NCBI GenBank assembly: GCA_026713205.1
Contig: JAPOOY010000133.1
Span: forward strand, 1-16,952
DNA length: 16,952 nucleotides
Origin: Bdellovibrionales bacterium
GTDB taxonomy: Bacteria > Bdellovibrionota > Bdellovibrionia > Bdellovibrionales > UBA1609
Direction of reading: 5' to 3'
Shown: positions 1-7,073 of the stretch, piece after piece
How positions within the stretch are numbered: position 1 is the first letter of the stretch
Layout of the letters: each line of letters opens with the position of its first letter
Notes under the pieces: model-generated
What the model was told of the DNA's origin: nothing
Database searches by the model: none
The model's input: the letters and a program-made list of their open reading frames with translations, nothing else
Position numbers and translations under genes: made by a program

Positions 1-118
1 AAGTCGCTCTGTGGCAAAACGCATGTTTGAATTTTTGACCCCTATAGGCTGTTATAAAGGGTGTAAGCATTCTTTCTTATGAAAAACCAGAAAATTTCAA
101 ACTGGAGGAGTATAAAAG
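1..118. repeat. Palindromic element copy E1 (right half, cut by window edge)
   Basis: This is half of a palindromic repeat whose other half lies before the window. It begins in the core (CTGTGGCAAAACGCATG), continues through an arm containing CTGTTATAAAGGG, and ends in the family terminus (AAAATTTCAAACTGGAGGAG, then TATAAA). It is nearly identical, in reverse orientation, to the left half of the copy at 16026-16140. It lies just downstream of the tryptophanase stop codon and could act as its transcript end or 3' stem-loop; that role is inferred. Confidence 0.75.
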
Positions 119-146
119 AGTTTACCTTTATGGAGAACTTCAGTGT

Positions 147-1517
147 TCAAGCTGGAGAAGTGTGAGCTGTTTTATCTTTCCATTTAAAATGAGCTGTAAA
201 ATGTCTTAAAACTTCAGGCTGCCAGGTGATTTCAATTCCTTTCAGATGCTGTACTTCCTTTTGGAATTGAGTGAGGGACTCAATCACATAGTTTAAATGG
301 GATCGGGTATAAACGCGCCGGGGAATAGCCAATCTCACCAACTCCTGGGAGTAAGATTCTCCAAACATAACCGATCCAATCTCACAGGAACGCACACCGG
401 AAAATCCATAGAATCCCGCCGCAAAGGCCTGGGCGGGGTGGTCAGAAGAGGAAAGGTGCGGAGTGAGTTTTTTAACATCAATATAAACCGCATGACCTCC
501 TGCCGGATGAACCACAGGGATGGAAGCAGCTTTTAGTTCTCCATGAAACCAGGCTGTAGAGGATATTCTGTAATGAAGGTAGTCTTCCTCCAGTGCTTCT
601 TCCAGACCCACGGCAATGGCTTCCAGGTCTCGCCCCGCCAGTCCTCCATAAGTGGAAAAACCCAATAGAGGTATCAGACGATTTTTGCAATCGGTAAAGA
701 GTTGGTTGTCTCTTAAACAGATAAACCCCCCAATGTGAGACAAACCGTCTTTTTTGGCGGAAACATAGCACATATCCGCCAGATCAAAAATTTTCCGGGC
801 AATATCCCTTGGGGAGTGATTTTGAAAAGACTTATTTCTTGTTTTGATAAACCAGGCATTTTCAGCAAAACGGCAGGCATCCAGAATAAAAGGCGCTTTA
901 TACTTTTTACATAACTCAGCGGCAGCTTTAATATTTTCAAAATCTGCGGGATGTCCTCCACCGGAATTGTTGGTGATAGTCATAATCACTCCGGCAACAG
1001 AGTGTGTTTGTAAGGCTTGCTCCAGTTTTTCCAGATGAATGTTACCTTTAAATGGATATTCTGATTTTGTATCTTTCATTTCCTCTGAAGGTAAATCCAA
1101 AACTTTAAACCCCAGCAGGCCTGCGTTTGCCCTTGTGGTATCAAACAGTGTGTTGGAAAGGAGATATTCCCCTCGGGTCTTAAGGGCGCCTAAAAGGATT
1201 CGTTCCGCCGATCGGCCCTGATGAGTGGGAATAATGTGAGGCATTCCCGTGATTTTTTGAATTGTGCTTTCAAACCGAAAAAAACTTTCCGCTCCGGCGT
1301 AGGATTCATCACCTCTTAACAGTGCGCTCCATTGGGCCTGGCTCATGGCTCCTGTTCCGGAATCCGTTAATAAATCAATCATCACATCCCGTGCGGGAAT
1401 GAGGAACAGATTGAGATGAGCTTTTTCCAGAACTTTTTTTCTATACTCACGGGTGGTGAAGTACAGAGGCTCCGTGGATTTTATTTTATAGGGCTCCATG
1501 AGGAAAGGTTTAGTCAT
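147..1517 (-). CDS. tnaA: Tryptophanase (L-tryptophan indole-lyase)
   Basis: PLP enzyme of the beta-eliminating lyase family that splits L-tryptophan into indole, pyruvate and ammonia in the cytoplasm. The 456-residue protein is family length. It has the SAKKDGL segment whose second lysine (K256) should carry PLP, the early LTDSGTGAMS motif and PTHQGR. Tryptophanase is favoured over tyrosine phenol-lyase on three points: FDTT with Asp126 where the phenol-lyase has Thr, EIGS at 379-382, and VLRHFTA with His439 where the phenol-lyase has Phe. The ATG has a strong GGAGGAG site 9 nt upstream, inside a repeat end (1522-1574). The gene is 65 nt from the DUF4340 gene and may be co-transcribed with it. 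No TnaC-like leader peptide or TnaB permease is visible. Confidence 0.93.
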   Translation of the reverse strand: MTKPFLMEPYKIKSTEPLYFTTREYRKKVLEKAHLNLFLIPARDVMIDLLTDSGTGAMSQAQWSALLRGDESYAGAESFFRFESTIQKITGMPHIIPTHQGRSAERILLGALKTRGEYLLSNTLFDTTRANAGLLGFKVLDLPSEEMKDTKSEYPFKGNIHLEKLEQALQTHSVAGVIMTITNNSGGGHPADFENIKAAAELCKKYKAPFILDACRFAENAWFIKTRNKSFQNHSPRDIARKIFDLADMCYVSAKKDGLSHIGGFICLRDNQLFTDCKNRLIPLLGFSTYGGLAGRDLEAIAVGLEEALEEDYLHYRISSTAWFHGELKAASIPVVHPAGGHAVYIDVKKLTPHLSSSDHPAQAFAAGFYGFSGVRSCEIGSVMFGESYSQELVRLAIPRRVYTRSHLNYVIESLTQFQKEVQHLKGIEITWQPEVLRHFTAHFKWKDKTAHTSPA

Positions 1518-1521
1518 GATC

Positions 1522-1574
1522 TTATACTCCTCCGGTTAAGCTGTGAGGTTTTTTATATGTGAGAGGAGAATATA
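1522..1574. repeat. Short degenerate palindromic element E2 carrying the tnaA ribosome binding site
   Basis: This short stretch between tnaA and the DUF4340 gene starts like the family terminus (TTATACTCCTCCGGTT, then TGAGGTTTTTTATATG) and closes with GAGGAGAATATA, which is inverted relative to TATACTCCTC at 1523-1532. It looks like two element ends with no core. Read on the minus strand it supplies GGAGGAG as the Shine-Dalgarno site of tnaA. The match to the family is partial. Confidence 0.45.
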
Positions 1575-1582
1575 TCATCAGT

Positions 1583-3049
1583 TCAATCTTCTTTTTGATA
1601 TTGAAAAATGGAGTCCTTCCCCTTTGAGTCTTTATCAGCTGAAGGCTTTGTTACATGACTCACCGGTTTTTTACTTTGATCTGAAGGGCTGGTTTTTTTA
1701 TCTTCCTCTTTTTTAACAGGGGTTTGTTTATAGGGATCCTTTTCAAAAATTTTGTCTAAAGCTGATTTGGAAATCGCCACTTTGTCTGCTGATAGATTGG
1801 TTTGAACCCAAAGCATGTCCTTTTCAGAATCCTTAAACGGTTGCCCCGCTTTTAAGCTAAGTTGCGTTTCCCCTTTGTTATCTTTAAGAATAACAGAGAG
1901 CTTTGGCAGCCATAGAGGGAGGCTGCTGTACTGTTCTCCTTTGAGTTGAGGAATGCTATTTAGGAGAGTGTTTATTGTTTTGGAATTGATCTTTTTTCCT
2001 TTTGCTTCCGGGTTATCAACCGAAACCCATTCTCCCTGAGCGTTTTTTTTGGCGGTATAGGAGTAAGTATCCCCTTTTAACTCCAATAGGGAGACTTCCG
2101 TTTTTTTATATTTAAAGGGAGCTGTGTGGTCTCTTAGAATCTTTTCTGAGAGGATGAGTTTGTCCGCTTGGGTTTTGGAACATTCCAAAATATATTTTCT
2201 GTCCGAAGTATGGATAAAAGCTGTATTTTCTTTTGTGGCGCTGACTCGCACTTCAACGCTTTGATTTCTGAATTTTAGGCGAATTGTCGTTTCCGGTTTA
2301 TTGAGTCCATATTTTTTCAGATTATTTTCCGTAGCCGCTCCCACAATTTCAAGAGCTTTAAAAGTATTTAAATCAGACCAAAAACTGCTTAAACGACTGG
2401 CTTTTAAGGGAAAGGGTGCGGCCTTTTTAAAGGCCCATTTGTAGTCGGACCAAGTGAAAGAAAATCTTTCTTTTCCTTTATAATTTAATTCTATGGGATG
2501 ACCGACAGTATGAAGAGCGTTTAAACTTCGGAAAGAAACAGGGTCTTTTTCATTCACAGAAGTTTTAAAGGAATTATCACCCATGAGGAGTGTGTCTCCC
2601 TTGCGAATAAAGTATTTTTCATCAAAACTGGGTTTCCAACTGACTGAGAAGAAAATCTTTTCACCGGACTTTAAGGAAAAAGTAACTTGATTAGCTTTTT
2701 CATCCAGACTGTATTCCTCCCACTTAACTTCTTTTGGAGTGATATTCTGTACTTTTTCTTCTTTAAGTTGATTAAACCATGAAGTGATAGCCTCGGAGTT
2801 TGCATAATCCTGTACGGGGGATGTCATTTTCCAACTTTGATTTTTTTTCGTGAGGATAATGGGTTTTTCCCGGGTGGTTATTTGGATTTCCTGAATATCC
2901 TCTATTTCCTGAGACAGAAAGCGAGTACGGTTTTCTTCTTCTTTGGCTTTTTCAGAAGAGCGGTAATAGTCATAGAGGGCATAGCCTCCCACAGCCGCTA
3001 CAAGTAAAAAAGCCGCCAGTTTTCCCGGCCATTTTTTCTTCTTTTTCAT
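1583..3049 (-). CDS. DUF4340 protein of a Gld-type ABC exporter operon
   Basis: A 488-residue membrane-anchored protein. It has a lysine-rich start, one transmembrane helix at about residues 10-27, then a large extracytoplasmic region of two similar mixed alpha/beta halves, each with a tryptophan-containing repeat typical of DUF4340 (QSWKMTSPVQDY near 71-82; GEWVSVDNPEAKG near 340-352). The last 50 residues are a charged Lys/Ser/Asp tail, probably disordered. DUF4340 genes commonly follow GldG-like genes in ABC operons, and that context is the main functional clue; the substrate is unknown. The start has an excellent AAGGAGGGG site, which sits at the edge of a palindromic element separating this gene from the GldG-like gene by 236 nt. 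Confidence 0.8.
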   Translation of the reverse strand: MKKKKKWPGKLAAFLLVAAVGGYALYDYYRSSEKAKEEENRTRFLSQEIEDIQEIQITTREKPIILTKKNQSWKMTSPVQDYANSEAITSWFNQLKEEKVQNITPKEVKWEEYSLDEKANQVTFSLKSGEKIFFSVSWKPSFDEKYFIRKGDTLLMGDNSFKTSVNEKDPVSFRSLNALHTVGHPIELNYKGKERFSFTWSDYKWAFKKAAPFPLKASRLSSFWSDLNTFKALEIVGAATENNLKKYGLNKPETTIRLKFRNQSVEVRVSATKENTAFIHTSDRKYILECSKTQADKLILSEKILRDHTAPFKYKKTEVSLLELKGDTYSYTAKKNAQGEWVSVDNPEAKGKKINSKTINTLLNSIPQLKGEQYSSLPLWLPKLSVILKDNKGETQLSLKAGQPFKDSEKDMLWVQTNLSADKVAISKSALDKIFEKDPYKQTPVKKEEDKKTSPSDQSKKPVSHVTKPSADKDSKGKDSIFQYQKED

Positions 3050-3052
3050 TTT

Positions 3053-3284
3053 TCCCCTCCTTTTATTTTATTTTGAGTTTTGCGTTTTTCCATTTACATA
3101 AAGATAGCCCTCCATTAAGAGAATATAGAGGTCAAAAGTGAGTTCGGCTTTGACACAAATGCGGCTAAAAGCCGCTTTGTGGCAAAACGCATGTCTGAAC
3201 TTTTGACCTCTATATTCTCTTAATGGAGGGAGTAATCCTTCTGTCATTAAAAAACCTCAAAACTCAACTCAAGAGAGGTACAAA
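3053..3284. repeat. Palindromic element copy E3 (full length, perfect 32-bp arms)
   Basis: A complete element. The outer ends are TTTTGAGTTTTGCGTTTTTC on the left and AAAAACCTCAAAACTCAACT on the right. The inner arms are 3108-3139 and 3199-3230, perfect inverted repeats over 32 bp. The central hairpin at about 3149-3186 pairs TTTG/CAAA, CACA/TGTG and GCGGCT/AGCCGC around a three-base loop. The element lies inside the ABC operon: its right end is 2 nt from the GldG-like stop codon and its left end touches the DUF4340 ribosome binding site. It could attenuate or process the transcript between the two genes; this is inference. Confidence 0.9.
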
Positions 3285-3285
3285 C

Positions 3286-4938
3286 TCAAGCTTCTCTTCT
3301 GCGGTACCACATCCACAAACTCAGGGACAGAAATATTAAGGGAAGAATAATAACCATTGTCACAAGACTGATACGATGGTTTTTTGTTAAGCTGATTTTT
3401 GTGCCTTTGGCCTGTTTGGGGCGGATAGTGATTAAATCCTCTTCATCCACAAGGGACACCACAGTGTTTAAAGCCAAGTCTCTATTAACACCTTCATGAA
3501 TGTATCTGTTTGTCAGAAAATCGCTGTCTCCGAAAACCACCAACCGAAATTCTTTTTTCTTTTGAGGGTTTTCTTTTTCATTGGAGGTTTCAGAATCTTC
3601 TTCTTCTGACTCAGATTCGCCGTGGCCACCGTGGGGATCTGAAAGGGGAGACTCCTTTTTCTTCTCTGATTTCGGTTTAACTTCAATGGCAACGGTTTGT
3701 GAATTAAGATTTTCTATTTTGACTTTTTCTTTCAGTTCCGGAACGGCAAAGCTGGCATCCACTGTGCGAACGAGACGGGAAGTTGTCCACTCCTCAGGAA
3801 ATTCATCTACCGCTTCCACCACACTGGCTCTGTTAAAGATAGCCGGAACATTTTTTAGAGCTGTCAGACGACGGGTGATAGGATGATTAGAATCAAAATG
3901 GGCTCCTAAGGCGGTTGCGGCGCTTCCAAAAAAAGCTCCTTGAGGGGTTAAAATAAAGTTATCTTGGTAGTTGATCCCAAATTCCTTTAAAAAGGGTTGG
4001 AGATTATGTTTTTCTCCGGGATCCAAGGCTATAAGAATACGGCCTCCTCTTTTTAAATAATCTTTCAACCACTGCGTTTCTTCATCCAGCCAGGGGCGGC
4101 GGGAGCCTATGGCCAGTACAACTTCAGGGTCTTTTGCAGGGGCTCCATCCTGGACAAAGCTCCATTCCTTAAGAGTTAATCCGGAGTCCATCAAACCCTG
4201 CTGAAAAATTTTTAAACCATCGGGTCTATCGTCCTGTAAGTCCTTTTCTCCATGACCGACAAGAAAATAGATCTCTTTTGTCGTTCTTTTTTTTACTTTA
4301 ACAAGGGCGGATGTAATGGATTGTTCATTAAAGGGGGCGGTGATGCGTACACTGCGTCCCTCATGTTCCGCAAAAACAAAAATTTCCTTTTGATTTTTAT
4401 CCGGGAGATCAGACAAGTTAAACTTTTCCGCCAGAGCATTATCTTTATAAGTGTCCACAAAACGGACTTTAAATTTTGTTGTTTTTTGTTTGTAAAGAAT
4501 CAAACTGTTTTTCAGTTCCTCCTTTGTAAATAACCCTCTCTCCGAGATTTTGTCTCCTTTGTAAAAGATATAAAGGATTAAATCCTCTTTGAGAGATTCC
4601 AAGGCCTCTTCTGTTTGTGGTGACAGGGAGTTGATTTTTTCCTCTGTTAAGTCAAAGGTTCGGTTGAAACGATGCCCGAAATAACCTGCTGCGGAAATTC
4701 CGATAATCACAAGTAGCAAAGACCACCCAAGGCTCATGCTGTTCTTTGTGGTTTTTGCCGTTAAAATTTCCAGGTAAAGCTTATAATCCAGAATAAGAGC
4801 TGCCAGCAATCCTACGACAAAAAGGGCAAGAAAAATATAGGAGATCGTTATCCAACCTCCCAGAATAAAGCGTGTGCCCGCAGCAATGATGAGAGAACAG
4901 CCGCTCAGTAATAAAGAAAGTTTTCCCCAAGGACTCAT
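3286..4938 (-). CDS. GldG-like auxiliary protein of ABC exporter
   Basis: A membrane protein with an extracytoplasmic domain, known as the third component of Gld-type ABC transporters. From the preferred ATG at 4938 (550 residues) it has N-terminal membrane segments at about 8-22, 28-52 and 70-86, the family hallmark FDLTEEKINSLSPQT at about 95-109, a periplasmic domain with FLVGHGEKD (225-233) and FGDSDFLTN (469-477), and a final helix at about 525-545. An in-frame GTG at 4950 would add four residues, but the ATG overlaps the permease stop as TAATG with GGAGG just upstream, so coupled translation is more likely. An unusual charged insert at about 424-462 contains DPHGGHGESESEEED. Function is inferred from the family and operon; the substrate is unknown. 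Confidence 0.88.
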   Translation of the reverse strand: MSPWGKLSLLLSGCSLIIAAGTRFILGGWITISYIFLALFVVGLLAALILDYKLYLEILTAKTTKNSMSLGWSLLLVIIGISAAGYFGHRFNRTFDLTEEKINSLSPQTEEALESLKEDLILYIFYKGDKISERGLFTKEELKNSLILYKQKTTKFKVRFVDTYKDNALAEKFNLSDLPDKNQKEIFVFAEHEGRSVRITAPFNEQSITSALVKVKKRTTKEIYFLVGHGEKDLQDDRPDGLKIFQQGLMDSGLTLKEWSFVQDGAPAKDPEVVLAIGSRRPWLDEETQWLKDYLKRGGRILIALDPGEKHNLQPFLKEFGINYQDNFILTPQGAFFGSAATALGAHFDSNHPITRRLTALKNVPAIFNRASVVEAVDEFPEEWTTSRLVRTVDASFAVPELKEKVKIENLNSQTVAIEVKPKSEKKKESPLSDPHGGHGESESEEEDSETSNEKENPQKKKEFRLVVFGDSDFLTNRYIHEGVNRDLALNTVVSLVDEEDLITIRPKQAKGTKISLTKNHRISLVTMVIILPLIFLSLSLWMWYRRREA

Positions 4939-5735
4939 TAAGGCCTCCACCTTCCAAATTCAATCACTCTATAGACCAGGAAGAGAAACAAGAAAATAGC
5001 GCTGATAAAGAAAACACAGGAACTCACAGTTAAACTGCCTTTAATGAAAAAGGTTAAATGGTTGCCGAGGGACAGGTATTCCATAATGGATGTGAAAATA
5101 GGATTGTTGGAAAAATCCTGGCCTTGAGAGATAAACCAGAGAACGACATTTAAGATGAATCCAATAATCATGCTTAAGAAGACGGAACTGGTCAAAGAGG
5201 AGGCAAAAAGCCCCACAGCCGTGTATAAAGCCGCCAGTAAAAATAACCCTATATAGGAGGCTAATAAAGGTTTAAAAGGTATTTCCGAAGGAAAGACTGC
5301 AACCATCAAAGGGTAAAGAAAGGTGACAGCCAGAAAACAAAAGACAAGACCTAAGAGAGCCAGGTATTTTCCCGTTACAATGTGAAAAGAGGAGATAGGG
5401 GTGGTCATTAGTAAATCAAAAGTACGATTTTTTCTCTCTTCCGCCAGAAATTTCATAGTTAGAGCCGGTACACAAAATAGAAGAAGAAGATTGATCAGGG
5501 AAATATGGGAGACAAATACGGCAAAGTGAATATTTTTTTCCTGTCCACCCATTTGCTGAAAAGCCGGCATCACATAGGAATCAGCAAACCGAAACAGTTC
5601 TCTTGGAAAAGTGTAACTTAAAAAACCACAGAAAATACCTATAAGGGAAAGAAACAGGGGACTGAAAATAGTTTGGGAAAAATCCCTCCAGGCAATCACA
5701 AAGGTCTGTCGGAAAAAAAACTTTACAGCATTCAT
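4938..5735 (-). CDS. ABC-2 type permease, GldF-like
   Basis: Integral membrane subunit of an ABC exporter, 265 residues, with about six hydrophobic segments. The stretch EERKNRTFDLLMTTPIS (99-115), after the second membrane segment, is the conserved cytoplasmic loop of GldF and related ABC-2 permeases. It should pair with the ATPase encoded immediately upstream: its ATG overlaps the ATPase stop as ATGA. It ends in a TAATG overlap with the GldG-like gene. Both junctions indicate translational coupling and stoichiometric expression. In Bacteroidetes the GldAFG complex is tied to gliding; outside that group such operons are widespread and uncharacterised, so gliding should not be assumed here. 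Confidence 0.9.
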   Translation of the reverse strand: MNAVKFFFRQTFVIAWRDFSQTIFSPLFLSLIGIFCGFLSYTFPRELFRFADSYVMPAFQQMGGQEKNIHFAVFVSHISLINLLLLFCVPALTMKFLAEERKNRTFDLLMTTPISSFHIVTGKYLALLGLVFCFLAVTFLYPLMVAVFPSEIPFKPLLASYIGLFLLAALYTAVGLFASSLTSSVFLSMIIGFILNVVLWFISQGQDFSNNPIFTSIMEYLSLGNHLTFFIKGSLTVSSCVFFISAIFLFLFLVYRVIEFGRWRP

Positions 5736-6667
5736 TTTTGCTCGTTCCTTTTATTTCCATCTGTCAGACGGATAAATACCTCTTCCAGATTTAGACCTTC
5801 CTCTTTCATTTCCAGGAGACCGAAATTTCCTGATACCACCACCTGCGCAACCTGTTCATTGACAGAGGAATCGGAGGAGGTTTGTAGTTCTATAAAAGTC
5901 TTTTTATCCTGGACGCTGAGGACACCTTTCAAAGATTGGAGTTTTTCCAACAGAGAAGGGGAATCATTTCTGGTTTTCAGAGTAAGGGTTTTTTGAGCGG
6001 AAAGCTTTGAGCCTAATTCCTGTAATGTGCTGGTGGTGACAATACTTCCTTCGTGAATAATGATCACACGGTCACAACTGGTTTGCACTTCCGGCAAAAT
6101 ATGCGTGGACAGGATAATAGTGTGCTGTCCCTTAAGGTCGGCGAGCAGTTCCCGTATTTCAACAACCTGTCTCGGGTCCAGTCCCACAGTGGGCTCATCC
6201 AAAATAAGGATGTCCGGATCAGTGATAATGGCTTGGGCCAACCCCACTCGCTGTTGAAAACCCTTGGACAAATTTCCAATCAGGCGTTTTTGGACAGACT
6301 GCAGACCGGCCTTTTCAATAGCACGATCTGTCAGAGTGGGAATTTTATGTGAGGGGCAGCATTTCAAACGGGCTGTAAATTGTAAATAATCCCTGACATA
6401 CATATCCTTGTAAACGGGAGGCGCTTCCGGCAGATAGCCGATTTTTTGTTTCACTTCAACGGGGTATTCCGAAATATCCTGGCTGTCAATTAACACCTTT
6501 CCCTGAGAGGGGGACATATAGCCTGTTAACATTCTCATTGTAGTGGTTTTACCTGCACCGTTTGGACCGAGAAAACCGACAATTTCCCCTTTATTTACGG
6601 TGAAACTCACATCCCGTACGGCGGCTCTATGTCCATAGCTTTTATGTAAATTACAAGCTTCAATCAT
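5732..6667 (-). CDS. ABC transporter ATP-binding protein, GldA/CcmA-like
   Basis: Cytoplasmic ATPase powering the exporter encoded downstream. All motifs are intact in its 311 residues: Walker A GPNGAGKTT (34-42), a Q-loop region near 74-80, signature LSKGFQQR (133-140), Walker B ILILDEPTVGLDP (153-165) with catalytic Glu158, and the H-loop His189 in STH. A C-terminal extension of about 90 residues ending in LEEVFIRLT is typical of this exporter group. It is the first gene of a four-gene minus-strand operon and its stop overlaps the permease start. The ribosome binding site is weak (GAGAGAG). A palindromic element separates it from mltD upstream. Confidence 0.93.
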   Translation of the reverse strand: MIEACNLHKSYGHRAAVRDVSFTVNKGEIVGFLGPNGAGKTTTMRMLTGYMSPSQGKVLIDSQDISEYPVEVKQKIGYLPEAPPVYKDMYVRDYLQFTARLKCCPSHKIPTLTDRAIEKAGLQSVQKRLIGNLSKGFQQRVGLAQAIITDPDILILDEPTVGLDPRQVVEIRELLADLKGQHTIILSTHILPEVQTSCDRVIIIHEGSIVTTSTLQELGSKLSAQKTLTLKTRNDSPSLLEKLQSLKGVLSVQDKKTFIELQTSSDSSVNEQVAQVVVSGNFGLLEMKEEGLNLEEVFIRLTDGNKRNEQK

Positions 6668-6708
6668 AAGGCTCTCTCTGAGGTTTTTTCTTTAACCAAT
6701 AATAAAAC

Positions 6709-6740
6709 AGTATAATTAGTGGTTTGAGAGAAACTGTCAA
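6709..6740 (-). promoter_or_regulatory. Possible sigma-70 promoter of the ABC operon
   Basis: On the minus strand TTGACA (6740-6735) is followed by an A/T-rich TATACT (6714-6709). The 20-nt spacing is longer than normal; a 17-nt spacing would use AATTAT instead. It lies about 45 nt before the ATPase start, the expected place, but the spacing makes it uncertain. Confidence 0.3.
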
Positions 6741-6798
6741 GTCTTTTTGGAAATGGAAGGCAATATATTTTTTTTACAAATGAATGGTTCATGAATTT

Positions 6799-7023
6799 TT
6801 ATACTGGTCCGGTTTGAAATTTTAGGTTTTCCGCTGACATAAAATGAGCCCTCCCTTAAGCAAATAGAGGGGTCAAAAGTTCAAACATGCGTTTTGCCAC
6901 AGAGCGACTTACAGCCGCACCTGTGTCAAAGCCGAACTCACTTTTGACCCCTCTATTTGCTTAAGGGAGGGTGTCATCTTTCTTTCATCTGGAAAACCGA
7001 AAATTTCAAACACAATTAGTGAA
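6799..7023. repeat. Palindromic element copy E4 (full length, perfect 32-bp arms)
   Basis: A complete element filling most of the 406-bp gap between mltD and the ABC operon. The left end starts TTATACTGGTCCGGTTTGAA and the right end closes CCGAAAATTTCAAACAC. The inner arms 6849-6880 and 6940-6971 are perfect inverted repeats of 32 bp. The core carries GTTTTGCCACAGAGCGACTT and AGCCGCACCTGTGTCAAAGC. Relative to E3 the core is in the opposite orientation and the arms differ at five positions, each difference being mirrored in the other arm. It lies downstream of mltD and upstream of the ABC promoter region, so it may insulate the two units. Confidence 0.9.
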
Positions 7024-7073
7024 GGGGGCGTAGTTCTTCTATGTATGATTAAAATTCCAACCAGAGGAGTAAA

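Noticed and set aside
147..1517. Tyrosine phenol-lyase as the identity of the PLP lyase
   Set aside because: Asp126 in FDTT, the EIGS segment and His439 in RHFTA follow tryptophanase; the phenol-lyase has Thr, a different segment and Phe at these places.
1518..1582. TnaC-type leader peptide controlling tnaA
   Set aside because: The 65-nt gap has room for only a very short ORF and no Trp-containing peptide with a start and ribosome site is present.
5673..6352. Plus-strand ORFs of about 100 codons opposite the ABC ATPase
   Set aside because: They are antisense to a gene with all ATPase motifs intact; the reading is a by-product of its codon usage.
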